DNA of 22,455 nucleotides, from positions 1 to 22,455 of the IMG/VR virus record IMGVR_UViG_3300046001_006231. The stretch is one strand, 5' to 3'. How positions within the stretch are numbered: the first letter of the stretch is position 1; every line of letters begins with the position of its first letter. Below the pieces are notes generated by a model that was given only the letters and a program-made list of their open reading frames with translations, did not search any database and was not told the origin of the DNA. A program made the position numbers and the translations under genes. The DNA comes from a virus. Of this stretch, positions 13,835-21,105 are shown piece after piece.

Positions 13835-15718
13835 ATGAAAACGGTCACTCTTGGTGCGGTCTCTTTTGCAGGAAGTTTTAATTATTACGACTCTCCCAAC
13901 AGTTGGATGGTTGTAAGTCAACTATACGCTCAAGACATCAATGGTGATGGTGTTGACGAAATTATGTTTGCTGGATTTGAAACTCCAGCAAACACATCAA
14001 CGTACCATCACACTACTTCGGTGCATATTTTTGGATGGCAAAGTGGTAAGCTGCAAGATATTACCGGCCAGTGGCTCCCGTCCAACAAAGTCGAAGGTGT
14101 CGATGACGTAGCGTATGGAGATTTCAATGGTGATCATAAAGTTGATGCAATACTTGCAACCTACACTAATCTAAATTCACCAACTCATACCTATGCACTA
14201 ATGAATCAAGGTGATCATTTCGATAAAATTGATCTTGGCCAAGCACAGCTACAACACGGCATAACAGTATACGACATTAATCATGATGGGTATGATGATG
14301 TTGTTACTACTGGATTTGGGCGATCTAATGGATCAACGACGGTGTACATGGGATCAGTGGCTGGACTAATTTCATATACAATATCAGCACAATCAAAGTA
14401 TAACACAGGTGGTGCCGGAATTGCACTTGGGGATTTTTTGGGTAATGGAACCACCACTGCGGTAATCACTGACCATCAAACTAGTTTAATACATGCCGCT
14501 GCCGACACTATATTGATGCAGTTAAAATTAAATGTATCAAATCATACGTTTGATCTTACACCAATCTCAACCCTACCTGTGCCGCTGTTAGAAAACAGTG
14601 CTGTAAACCCAGGAGGACAAAGTCTTGATGCTCGCGCAAAAACTATTGATTTTAACCAGGATAGTTTACTTGATGTAATAGTATTCAGTCGCGCTGGATG
14701 GAACGGGACCTCTTGGCCTGAATTGTCGGCGGTGCAATTTCTAAAGAATCTCGGTGGTGGCAAGTTTGACGACGTAACCAGCATGATGTTGGCTGGATAT
14801 AAAAATGACACCGGTGTAGCATATTCCCCAATTTTTAGTGATTTTAACGACGACGGACTTATAGACATATTCCTAAGTTCGCAAACTTTTTCATCGCCGC
14901 ATGACTCAACAACATTACTGTTGCAGCAGCTCAATGGGTCATTCCTTGACACCGGTCGTAGTACACTGTCGGCTGCAATTGCCCCCGGCGCTGGCCAAGC
15001 TACACTTGCACATGGTCCAGACGGTAAGACATTTCTAGTTACAGAGAAGGTAAGTCAAGCTTCTCCAACCGGGGGACTAGTTAGTATTGTTTCATCGCAA
15101 GAGATGACAATTGGAGAAGAATTACCGATCGTTTTAAATCCATACCTAATTAACGGCAAGTGGACTGTGGTTGTTCCAGATCCAGCAAATTGGGCTACAA
15201 TGGGCGCTGCTGATAGAGATACAATTCGTCCTTATCTAAATCCGCAAAATGCATTTGCTGTACAGTTGGCATTGAATACTGAACAACGTGCCCAAATAGT
15301 TGCAGAAAATGCAGCGTGGGTAGCCCAAGGACATACTTTAAGTTTAGTAGGATCATACTATGATGCAACTTACTTTAATAATGACACTTGGAATAACAAT
15401 GTTCCTACTGCAACTGACTGGGCACAGATGGGCGCAGCTAATCGAGATATAATTCGAGCACTGCTAACTATGCCCAAGGCTCTTGCGATACGCGACCAAG
15501 TTACACAAGAACAGTGGTTAACAATTGTTGAAGAAAACACATCGTGGGCACAACAAGGACATACGTTACATGCAGTAGGATCTGCGATCCCAGCCCCCAC
15601 TCAGTCCCCAACCGGTCTTCATGTTGATAATACAGTTGTTGATTATGTTAATCTAAATACTGATCACACTTATCAGATAGACTCAGGAATACGCCCAACT
15701 AACTGTGATTGGGCTTGA
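13835..15718 (+). CDS. VCBS/FG-GAP repeat protein with C-terminal tandem repeat
   Basis: The product has 627 residues and begins 2 bases after the folE stop. The N-terminal 400 residues contain repeated calcium-site FG-GAP/VCBS motifs: DINGDG (34-39), DFNGDHKVD (96-104), DINHDGYDD (147-155), DFLGNG (200-205), DFNQDSLLD (272-280) and DFNDDGLID (336-344), consistent with a beta-propeller. The C-terminal part has two copies of a roughly 58-residue unit (about 449-507 and 526-583), each W-A-x-MGAA-RD-IR ... EN-W-QGHTL-VGS. The end, NTVVDYVNLNTDHTYQID, may begin another module. Such proteins usually bind glycans or cells, so a virion adhesin or receptor-binding component is plausible. No signal peptide is evident. 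It lies between folE and queD, with a promoter after it, and interrupts the metabolic pair. Confidence 0.75.
   Translation: MKTVTLGAVSFAGSFNYYDSPNSWMVVSQLYAQDINGDGVDEIMFAGFETPANTSTYHHTTSVHIFGWQSGKLQDITGQWLPSNKVEGVDDVAYGDFNGDHKVDAILATYTNLNSPTHTYALMNQGDHFDKIDLGQAQLQHGITVYDINHDGYDDVVTTGFGRSNGSTTVYMGSVAGLISYTISAQSKYNTGGAGIALGDFLGNGTTTAVITDHQTSLIHAAADTILMQLKLNVSNHTFDLTPISTLPVPLLENSAVNPGGQSLDARAKTIDFNQDSLLDVIVFSRAGWNGTSWPELSAVQFLKNLGGGKFDDVTSMMLAGYKNDTGVAYSPIFSDFNDDGLIDIFLSSQTFSSPHDSTTLLLQQLNGSFLDTGRSTLSAAIAPGAGQATLAHGPDGKTFLVTEKVSQASPTGGLVSIVSSQEMTIGEELPIVLNPYLINGKWTVVVPDPANWATMGAADRDTIRPYLNPQNAFAVQLALNTEQRAQIVAENAAWVAQGHTLSLVGSYYDATYFNNDTWNNNVPTATDWAQMGAANRDIIRALLTMPKALAIRDQVTQEQWLTIVEENTSWAQQGHTLHAVGSAIPAPTQSPTGLHVDNTVVDYVNLNTDHTYQIDSGIRPTNCDWA
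15179..15583 (+). repeat. Two-copy internal coding repeat in the VCBS protein gene
   Basis: Two related units of about 175 bases lie at 15179-15355 and 15410-15583, separated by a 54-base linker. In both, TGGGC is followed by an ATGGGCGC run, then a GATAGAGATACAATTCG / AATCGAGATATAATTCG block, and both end with the same CAAGGACATAC sequence encoding QGHT. The repeat is diverged (mostly third-base and conservative changes), so it is an old in-gene duplication. Confidence 0.7.
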
Positions 15719-15724
15719 GCGGGC

Positions 15725-15770
15725 TTGTATAATCTAGATGTAGTGTGTATAATAGATAAATTAGCAGGAG
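15725..15770 (+). promoter_or_regulatory. queD promoter and ribosome site
   Basis: TTGTAT (15725-15730), 17 bases, then TATAAT (15748-15753); the -10 lies in TGTATAATAGATA (15746-15758), identical to the folE promoter core. A second TGTATAAT at 15726-15733 overlaps the -35 and could be an alternative -10. AGGAG at 15766-15770 is 8 bases before the queD ATG. The heptamer GGGCTTG is duplicated 10 bases apart (15711 and 15721) just upstream. Confidence 0.65.
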
Positions 15771-15778
15771 AGAACAAC

Positions 15779-16261
15779 ATGGCAAAAAAGTATTTTAGTA
15801 CAAAAACGTACAAGCAAATTGGTCCAGTCGCATACCGGCAATGGAGAGCAGATAGCCACTGCAATCTAATTCACGGATACGCAATGAGCTTCCATTTTGA
15901 ATTTGAAGCAGACACACTAGATGCTCGTAATTGGGTTACAGATTTTGGTGGGCTAAAGCCCTTAAAGGCCGAACTTGAAAACTGGTTTGATCATACCTTG
16001 TTGGTTGCACAGGACGATCCCATGCGCGAGCACTTGCTGGAGCTTGGCAGACTTAAACTGGCAAAGATTACGGAAGTGGAAAAGACCGGATGTGAGGGCC
16101 TTGCTGACTTTTTATATGAGTATGTCAACACCATCTTCCTACCAAACTGCGGTAGCGCAGAGGCTGCACGAGTCTGGTGCTGCAAAGTTGAGGTTCGTGA
16201 AACTGACAGCAACATGGCCGGTCGGCAAGGGCATCGAGAAGACAACGAGTTTGTTAATTAA
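15779..16261 (+). CDS. queD: 6-carboxytetrahydropterin synthase (QueD/PTPS family)
   Basis: The product has 160 residues from ATG 15779, chosen because AGGAG lies 8 bases upstream; an in-frame ATG at 15725 would begin inside the -35 element. Family features are ADSHCNLIHGYAMSFHFEFE (about 24-43), with zinc-binding histidines in SHC, HGY and FHF and a cysteine after the first His; then WVTDFGGLKPLKAELENWFDHTLL (52-75), the GL-x-LK and FDHT-L blocks; and CCKVEVRETDSNMA, with the pterin-binding Glu. This matches the short QueD form common in phages and proteobacteria. It converts dihydroneopterin triphosphate to 6-carboxytetrahydropterin, step two toward preQ0. Its promoter core is identical to that of folE. 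QueE and QueC, needed to reach preQ0, are not in the window and may come from the phage elsewhere or the host. Confidence 0.9.
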   Translation: MAKKYFSTKTYKQIGPVAYRQWRADSHCNLIHGYAMSFHFEFEADTLDARNWVTDFGGLKPLKAELENWFDHTLLVAQDDPMREHLLELGRLKLAKITEVEKTGCEGLADFLYEYVNTIFLPNCGSAEAARVWCCKVEVRETDSNMAGRQGHREDNEFVN

Positions 16262-16270
16262 AGCACCCAC

Positions 16271-17092
16271 ATGAGTTTGGATAACGCATTACCCGGTATC
16301 AGTATTCTATTACCCAGCCGAGGACGAACTGAACAACTGAAGCGCAGTGTTGAAAGCTTGATTGATCTTGCGCAAGAGCCAGCCGACATCCAGTGGTGCT
16401 TTGGGTTCGATAATGATGACTCGGAAAGTTTTGCATACTTTCAATCCCATGTGCTACCTAAGATTCAGGAATCTGGTGCAAAGTATACCTGTCTCGGCTT
16501 CGAACCAATGGGATATGCACGTCTGCACGAATATGTGAACCAACTTGCGCACACCAGCACAGGAAAGTGGATGGTGTTTTGGAATGATGACGCAATAATG
16601 CGTACCGCAAAGTGGGACACAACGATCAAAAGTCAAGGTGATCGATTTTGTTTGCAAGCCTTTGAAACACATAAAAAACATCCTTATAGCATTTTCCCTA
16701 TTGTGCCTCGCAAATGGCTTGAACTGATCGGGCACTTTAGCCAACACCAACTGAACGATGCATGGGTAAGTCAGGTAGCCTGGCTATTAGACATCATGGT
16801 TAAAATTGATGTACATGTGGACCACGAACGATACGACCTTACCGGAAAAAACAACGACGCTACCTTCAGAAAGAGAATTGTGTTTGAAGGGAAACCATCA
16901 GATCCAAGAGATTTTAATTATGTGACGCGTCGTCAACAACGGTTAACAGAAGCCCAAACAATCGGGAATTATCTCATATCACAGGGATATGATATGAGCT
17001 ATTGGACGAGTGTGGCACAAGGAAAACAACTGCCCTGGGATCGTATGATAGCTGCAGATGTGAACAAACATCTGTCGACCCCGTCGATGTAA
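16271..17092 (+). CDS. GT-A glycosyltransferase (family 2-like)
   Basis: The ATG at 16271 is 9 bases after the queD stop. The product has 273 residues. It opens with ISILLPSRGRTEQLKRSVESL (10-30), the beginning of the GT-A nucleotide-binding fold, followed by FGFDNDD (44-50), GYARLHEYVNQ and MVFWNDDAIM (101-110), where NDD is the DxD-like metal-binding site. The C-terminal part (VDHERYDLTGKNNDATF, about 179-195) is like those of phage and bacterial sugar transferases. It is probably soluble, with no membrane segment. It should transfer a sugar from a nucleotide-activated donor; the acceptor is not indicated. Its place before the RmlB/RfbH cluster makes it a candidate user of that deoxysugar. 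Confidence 0.75.
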   Translation: MSLDNALPGISILLPSRGRTEQLKRSVESLIDLAQEPADIQWCFGFDNDDSESFAYFQSHVLPKIQESGAKYTCLGFEPMGYARLHEYVNQLAHTSTGKWMVFWNDDAIMRTAKWDTTIKSQGDRFCLQAFETHKKHPYSIFPIVPRKWLELIGHFSQHQLNDAWVSQVAWLLDIMVKIDVHVDHERYDLTGKNNDATFRKRIVFEGKPSDPRDFNYVTRRQQRLTEAQTIGNYLISQGYDMSYWTSVAQGKQLPWDRMIAADVNKHLSTPSM

Positions 17093-17104
17093 TATAAGTA
17101 CATT

Positions 17105-18055
17105 ATGAAGAAAATTGTCTACGTGACCGGATGCTTGGGGTTTATAGGATCACACGTGACACGGCAATGTTTGGATCGTGGATGGTATGTGATTGGAGTT
17201 GATAGTTGTACTTACGCCAGTAATTGTAATTTCATGTCTGAGTTTGAAACGTGGCCCACGTTTAAATTTATCAAATCTGATATCAATGATCTAGACCGAT
17301 TGGTTGACTGCGACTATGTTATTAACACGGCTGCAGAAACACATGTAGATAACTCCATCATGAGCTCGGAAGTTTTCATCCGCAGCAACATCAACGGGGT
17401 GCATCATTTACTGGAACTAATCAAGCAACAACCCAGTCACAAAGCGCCAGTGTTTTTGCAATTTAGTACCGATGAGGTTTATGGAGATATCGAGTCAGGA
17501 GCCCATACTGAACAAGATATGTTGCGGCCATCAAATCCATATTCGGCATCAAAGGCGGCTGCTGATATGTTGGTATTGGCCTGGAACAGAACCTATGATA
17601 TCAAGCATGTTATTGTACGGCCAACCAACAACTATGGCATTGGGCAGTATGTAGAGAAACTGATTCCAAAGTCGATCAAGTATCTTGAACTTGGCAGGAA
17701 AATTGATTTGCACGATCATGGTAGACCTGTGCGTACTTGGTTGCATGCCAAAGACACTGCTTGTGCAGTAATATCTATTATCGATGCTGAGTGCACCAAT
17801 GAGATATTCAATATCAGTGGCAATACCGAATTACCCAATTGCGAAGTAATTAAAAAAATACTACATCTATATTACGGAGTTGATCACAACAGCAATTGGG
17901 AAACATTTACCACACCTAGTGTCAGACAAGGCCAGGATGTACGCTATGCAATTGACGACAGCAAATTAAAAAAATTAGGTTGGGCACCAGAGGCCAAGTT
18001 CGACCAAGAACTAGAACAAATAGTCGAGCATTATAGGAATAATTTTGTATGGTAA
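17105..18055 (+). CDS. rmlB: Nucleotide-sugar 4,6-dehydratase (RmlB type)
   Basis: The product has 316 residues; RmlB is usually 330-360. It is an extended short-chain dehydrogenase: GCLGFIGSH (9-17), NTAAETHVDNSI (74-85), STDEVYGDI (121-129) with the T122-D123-E124 catalytic trio, and Y146-x3-K150 in NPYSASK. The block VIVRPTNNYGIGQ...EKLIPKSIKYLELGRKIDLHDHGRPVRTWLHAKDTA is diagnostic of dTDP-glucose 4,6-dehydratase. It makes a 4-keto-6-deoxy nucleotide sugar, the substrate class needed by the RfbH-type enzyme downstream. CDP-glucose 4,6-dehydratases usually have TDK-x-Y, so a dTDP or other donor is more likely. No promoter or clear ribosome site is seen in the 12-base gap before the ATG. 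Confidence 0.85.
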   Translation: MKKIVYVTGCLGFIGSHVTRQCLDRGWYVIGVDSCTYASNCNFMSEFETWPTFKFIKSDINDLDRLVDCDYVINTAAETHVDNSIMSSEVFIRSNINGVHHLLELIKQQPSHKAPVFLQFSTDEVYGDIESGAHTEQDMLRPSNPYSASKAAADMLVLAWNRTYDIKHVIVRPTNNYGIGQYVEKLIPKSIKYLELGRKIDLHDHGRPVRTWLHAKDTACAVISIIDAECTNEIFNISGNTELPNCEVIKKILHLYYGVDHNSNWETFTTPSVRQGQDVRYAIDDSKLKKLGWAPEAKFDQELEQIVEHYRNNFVW

Positions 18056-18774
18056 AGAACTATCTAGTATGTTCGGTTCGTCCTATATCAGAAAATTGGA
18101 TGGGCAATGATAGTTCACAATTATATTTAGACTATCAAGAAATGTATCGTTTAAGACTGGCTAGTTTTGAACACTTTGTAAAAGAACCGTTTGAAACAAT
18201 ATTGTGGACGGATACGGCTACCAACGGCGATACCTGTGCATATCAAAATTGGTTGGACATTAAAGAATTATGGAATCGTGAACCTTGTAACGTATTCTGG
18301 GCCGGTGCCGACACACTTATGATTCAGCCTACAGAATTATTTTCAGATAGATTTACTGAATATCGATTGTTCAATTATACTGATCCAAAAAGTTATAGAG
18401 ATTTTGCACACTATTTTAATGATGATATACAATATTATCCACATACCATGTCAGACGATGTATGGAAACTTGGAGAAGAGTGGTTGACTCAAAGAGAAAC
18501 CCACCCAGACCGTAATTGGGGTTTTGACCAGCTAAGACACAATGCCATGTTCTGGAACCAAGATATTGATGAGTCCGACATACTGCATCCAGAGATGGCC
18601 TATCAAGCAATAAATTTAAGAGTCCTGGCCCAAAATGTAATAGATTGGCATAATGACTGGAACCGTATATCTATAAATCAAGCTCACATATTACATTTTC
18701 ATGGCAGTCGTGGTAGTCAAGCTGTAATAAACATTATGAGAGAAATGTGCAATCAACTTGCAATTAAAATATGA
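18049..18774 (+). CDS. Putative glycosyltransferase (GT-A-like)
   Basis: This 241-residue protein overlaps the end of the dehydratase by 7 bases and has ATAGGAAT before its ATG. The segment NVFWAGADTLMIQPTELFSD (81-100) is typical of GT-A enzymes in which a DxD-type "lwxDaDtl" motif is followed by Pro; here the first Asp is Ala-Gly-Ala-Asp, so the motif is partial. An N-terminal LYLDYQEMYRLRLASFEHFV and a C-terminal ISINQAHILHFHGSRGSQA (with HFHG) resemble donor- or metal-site regions of galactosyl- and other sugar transferases. No signal or transmembrane segment is visible. Its place in the deoxysugar operon supports a sugar transfer role. I am not sure of the family. Confidence 0.5.
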   Translation: MVKNYLVCSVRPISENWMGNDSSQLYLDYQEMYRLRLASFEHFVKEPFETILWTDTATNGDTCAYQNWLDIKELWNREPCNVFWAGADTLMIQPTELFSDRFTEYRLFNYTDPKSYRDFAHYFNDDIQYYPHTMSDDVWKLGEEWLTQRETHPDRNWGFDQLRHNAMFWNQDIDESDILHPEMAYQAINLRVLAQNVIDWHNDWNRISINQAHILHFHGSRGSQAVINIMREMCNQLAIKI

Positions 18775-20093
18775 AACAAATATTAGAAGACATTAAAAAA
18801 TATATTGATAATAAACAAGCAGACAAAACCTGGGTAGCCGGTAAAGACTTTGTAAACTATGCAGGGCCTCATTTTGACTCTTCGGAGTATGTGGCAGCAG
18901 CAGAAGTACTGCTCGACGGCTGGCTTGTTATGGGTAACAAAAGTCTAGAGTTTGAGCGCAAATTTCCAAAAGAGTTTGGGAAGACTCGCGGAGTATTAAC
19001 CAACTCCGGGAGCAGCGCCAACCTGCTCATGATGACAGCAATGAAGTCCAAGCGCGGATACAACTTCCCGGCAGGAACCAAGGTGCTGATGCCTATTGCA
19101 GGATTCCCTACAACGTTGAATCCGACCATTCAAAACAATTTCACACCTGTGTTTTGTGACATTGAAATTGATACTCTGAACATTGACTTGGATCAAGCAG
19201 AACAGATTCTTGCAACTGATACAGATATCAAAATTATCACGTTTGCTCATGTGCTAGGCAACCCCCCCAACATGGATCGTGTTATGGACCTGGTCCGCAA
19301 GCACTCGCTTGTACTGCTAGAGGACTGCTGTGATGGCTTAGGCACAACATACGACGGTCAACCCTTGGGCAGTTTTGGCGAGATGGCAAGTTGTAGTTTT
19401 TATCCGGCACATCACATGACCATGGGCGAAGGTGGCTTTGTAGCCATGAACGACGCCCAGCAAGAAGTCATTGTTCGTTCCTTACGTGAATGGGGTCGTG
19501 GATGCTACTGTGTTGGCCCCGATGCCAACAAGTTAAAATGTGGTACTTGTAACAAACGTTTCAACGAGTGGATTCCTGAAATGCCCGGAGAAATATTTGA
19601 TCACAAGTATGTGTATGACGAGATTGGTTACAATCTAAAACCCATTGAACTACAAGCGGCCATGGGTCTTGAACAAATCAAGAAACTGCCCGAGATACAT
19701 GCTTTACGTCAACGCAATTACAATCTGTTGTTTGCCATTTACGAAAAGTACGAAGAGTTTTTCCACTTGCCACGTGCTAGAGAACATGCAGATGTAAGTT
19801 GGTTTGCGTTTCCTCTTACCATTAGAGCAGGTGCGCCGTTTACACGCATGGACATTGTGGATTATCTTGAAGAAAATCTAATTCAAACCCGTCCCTACTT
19901 TGCCGGCAACATCATGTTACAGCCTGCCTACAGCCACTTGATGAATCCTGCAGACGCACGTGACAACTATCCTGTGGCCACACTCACAATGAAAAACACA
20001 TTCTTCCACGGTTGTAGTCCTGTTATTACACCGGAACAGATTGAGTACATTGGTGAGCAGGTAGATGGGTTTATGAGTTTATTTGGAGTTTAA
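18771..20093 (+). CDS. rfbH: RfbH/E1-type sugar 3-dehydrase (PLP, 2Fe-2S)
   Basis: The product has 440 residues (known E1/DdhC enzymes have about 437) and begins in an ATGA overlap. It has the DegT fold but with His in place of the Schiff-base lysine: SFYPAHHMTMGEGG (H214-H215), the hallmark of CDP-4-keto-6-deoxyglucose 3-dehydrase. Cysteines C187, C245, C247 and C257/C260 recreate the C-x57-C-x-C spacing of the E1 2Fe-2S cluster, and the E1-specific block KRFNEW...FDHKYVYDEIGYNLKPIE follows. E1 removes the C3 hydroxyl of a 4-keto-6-deoxy sugar to give the 3,6-dideoxy product and needs a reductase partner (E3), which I do not see. It is followed by an acetolactate-synthase-like enzyme. Presence in a phage replication genome is unusual. 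Confidence 0.9.
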   Translation: MKQILEDIKKYIDNKQADKTWVAGKDFVNYAGPHFDSSEYVAAAEVLLDGWLVMGNKSLEFERKFPKEFGKTRGVLTNSGSSANLLMMTAMKSKRGYNFPAGTKVLMPIAGFPTTLNPTIQNNFTPVFCDIEIDTLNIDLDQAEQILATDTDIKIITFAHVLGNPPNMDRVMDLVRKHSLVLLEDCCDGLGTTYDGQPLGSFGEMASCSFYPAHHMTMGEGGFVAMNDAQQEVIVRSLREWGRGCYCVGPDANKLKCGTCNKRFNEWIPEMPGEIFDHKYVYDEIGYNLKPIELQAAMGLEQIKKLPEIHALRQRNYNLLFAIYEKYEEFFHLPRAREHADVSWFAFPLTIRAGAPFTRMDIVDYLEENLIQTRPYFAGNIMLQPAYSHLMNPADARDNYPVATLTMKNTFFHGCSPVITPEQIEYIGEQVDGFMSLFGV

Positions 20094-20094
20094 T

Positions 20095-21105
20095 ATGAGA
20101 GTATGCGATTGGATAGCAGATTATCTTTATAATTTAGGCATTAAAAATGTCCATGGGCTCATGGGTGGAGGCGCTAGCGGATTAAATGATGGGTTTATTA
20201 AGAATGGTAAAATAAACTATATCTGTTATCATAACGAACAAGGTGCTGGGCACAGTGCAGTTGGAGAAGCAAAATTTACTGGCCAATTAGCGGTTGTGAA
20301 TCCCACCACTGGATGTGCTGGCACTAATTGCACTACTAGTGTATTGGATGCCTGGCAAGATAGTGTTCCTGTTTTATTTTTAAGTGGCAATGTAAAGCTC
20401 AATACCTGTAGTGGGTGGATTAATCAAACTCAGGGGATTAATTTGCGCAAATATGGTGTTCAAGAGCATCATATTGTTGATACAGTAAAATCAATTACTA
20501 AAATGTCGTACTTTATAACTTCTCCAGATGAAGTTGCCAAAGTTATTCAAGAAGCAATGTATGTTGCTACTACAGGGCGGCCCGGTCCTGTATGGATTGA
20601 TATTCCAGGTAATATTCAGACTTCGCCTATGCCCGCTGAGTTTGAAACATTTAATATACCAGAACAAACACAGTCACAGGTTGATATAAAATCAGTAATT
20701 GATGCATTAGAGCAGAGTCAGCGTCCATTGGTTGTTGCAGGGGATGGCATACGACAATCACGCACAGTGAATTATTTTGTTAGATTTGTTGAAAAGTATC
20801 AACTTCCGTTTGTTACTACCTATGGTGGGCGAGATATAACTTCCAATGATTATTCTCTGAATGTTGGTCCTATTGGTGTTCGTGGTAGCCGAGCAGGAAA
20901 TTTTGCTTTACAAAATGCCGACTTGTTATTGATACTTGGTACCAGTCTTAGTAGCGGTGTCGTGGGCTATGACCCAGCACAGTTTAGTCCATTTAGTTAT
21001 AAAATTGTTGTTGATTGCGATTCTAATGAGTTAGAAAAAAATATTATACACATGGATCAAAAACATCAACTTGACTTGCAAGATTTTTTTGGAGCGATGC
21101 TATGA
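20095..21105 (+). CDS. TPP enzyme N-terminal half (acetolactate synthase/YerE-like)
   Basis: I chose ATG 20095 because GGAG lies 6 bases upstream; an in-frame TTG at 20083 is inside the rfbH gene. The product has 336 residues with the PYR domain (MRVCDWIADYLYNLGIKNVHGLMG; catalytic Glu48 in CYHNEQGAGHSAVGEA; NPTTGCAGTN) and the central domain (ITSPDEVAKVIQEAMYVATT, GRPGPVWIDIPGNIQ, RPLVVAGDGIRQS, LLLILGTSLSS). This matches the first two domains of acetolactate synthase-type enzymes. The PP domain is in the next gene. In yersiniose synthesis the homologous YerE adds an acetyl unit from pyruvate to a 4-keto-3,6-dideoxy sugar, and here the gene follows rfbH. The ORF ends in DFFGAML; the stop forms an ATGA overlap with the C-terminal half. 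Confidence 0.85.
   Translation: MRVCDWIADYLYNLGIKNVHGLMGGGASGLNDGFIKNGKINYICYHNEQGAGHSAVGEAKFTGQLAVVNPTTGCAGTNCTTSVLDAWQDSVPVLFLSGNVKLNTCSGWINQTQGINLRKYGVQEHHIVDTVKSITKMSYFITSPDEVAKVIQEAMYVATTGRPGPVWIDIPGNIQTSPMPAEFETFNIPEQTQSQVDIKSVIDALEQSQRPLVVAGDGIRQSRTVNYFVRFVEKYQLPFVTTYGGRDITSNDYSLNVGPIGVRGSRAGNFALQNADLLLILGTSLSSGVVGYDPAQFSPFSYKIVVDCDSNELEKNIIHMDQKHQLDLQDFFGAML
21084..21090 (+). promoter_or_regulatory. Possible -1 frameshift site T_TTT_TTT
   Basis: Seven T residues, preceded by GA, lie in the codon phase required for -1 slippage (T 21084, TTT 21085-21087, TTT 21088-21090). The zero-frame stop is 13 bases on (TGA 21103-21105). After a -1 slip reading continues TGG AGC GAT GCT ATG into the downstream ORF with no stop. 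Whether a stimulatory RNA follows was not determined. Confidence 0.45.

Noticed and set aside
15725-15778. Upstream ATG for queD
   Set aside because: It starts inside the -35/-10 promoter region; the ATG at 15779 has AGGAG at ideal distance and gives the normal QueD start.
17105-18055. Dehydratase as CDP-glucose 4,6-dehydratase (DdhB)
   Set aside because: TDEVYG and HVDNSI motifs are of the dTDP-glucose type; DdhB proteins have a different N-terminal and TDK motif.
20083-20094. TTG start for the TPP N-terminal half
   Set aside because: ATG 20095 has GGAG upstream and matches the usual start of the PYR domain.
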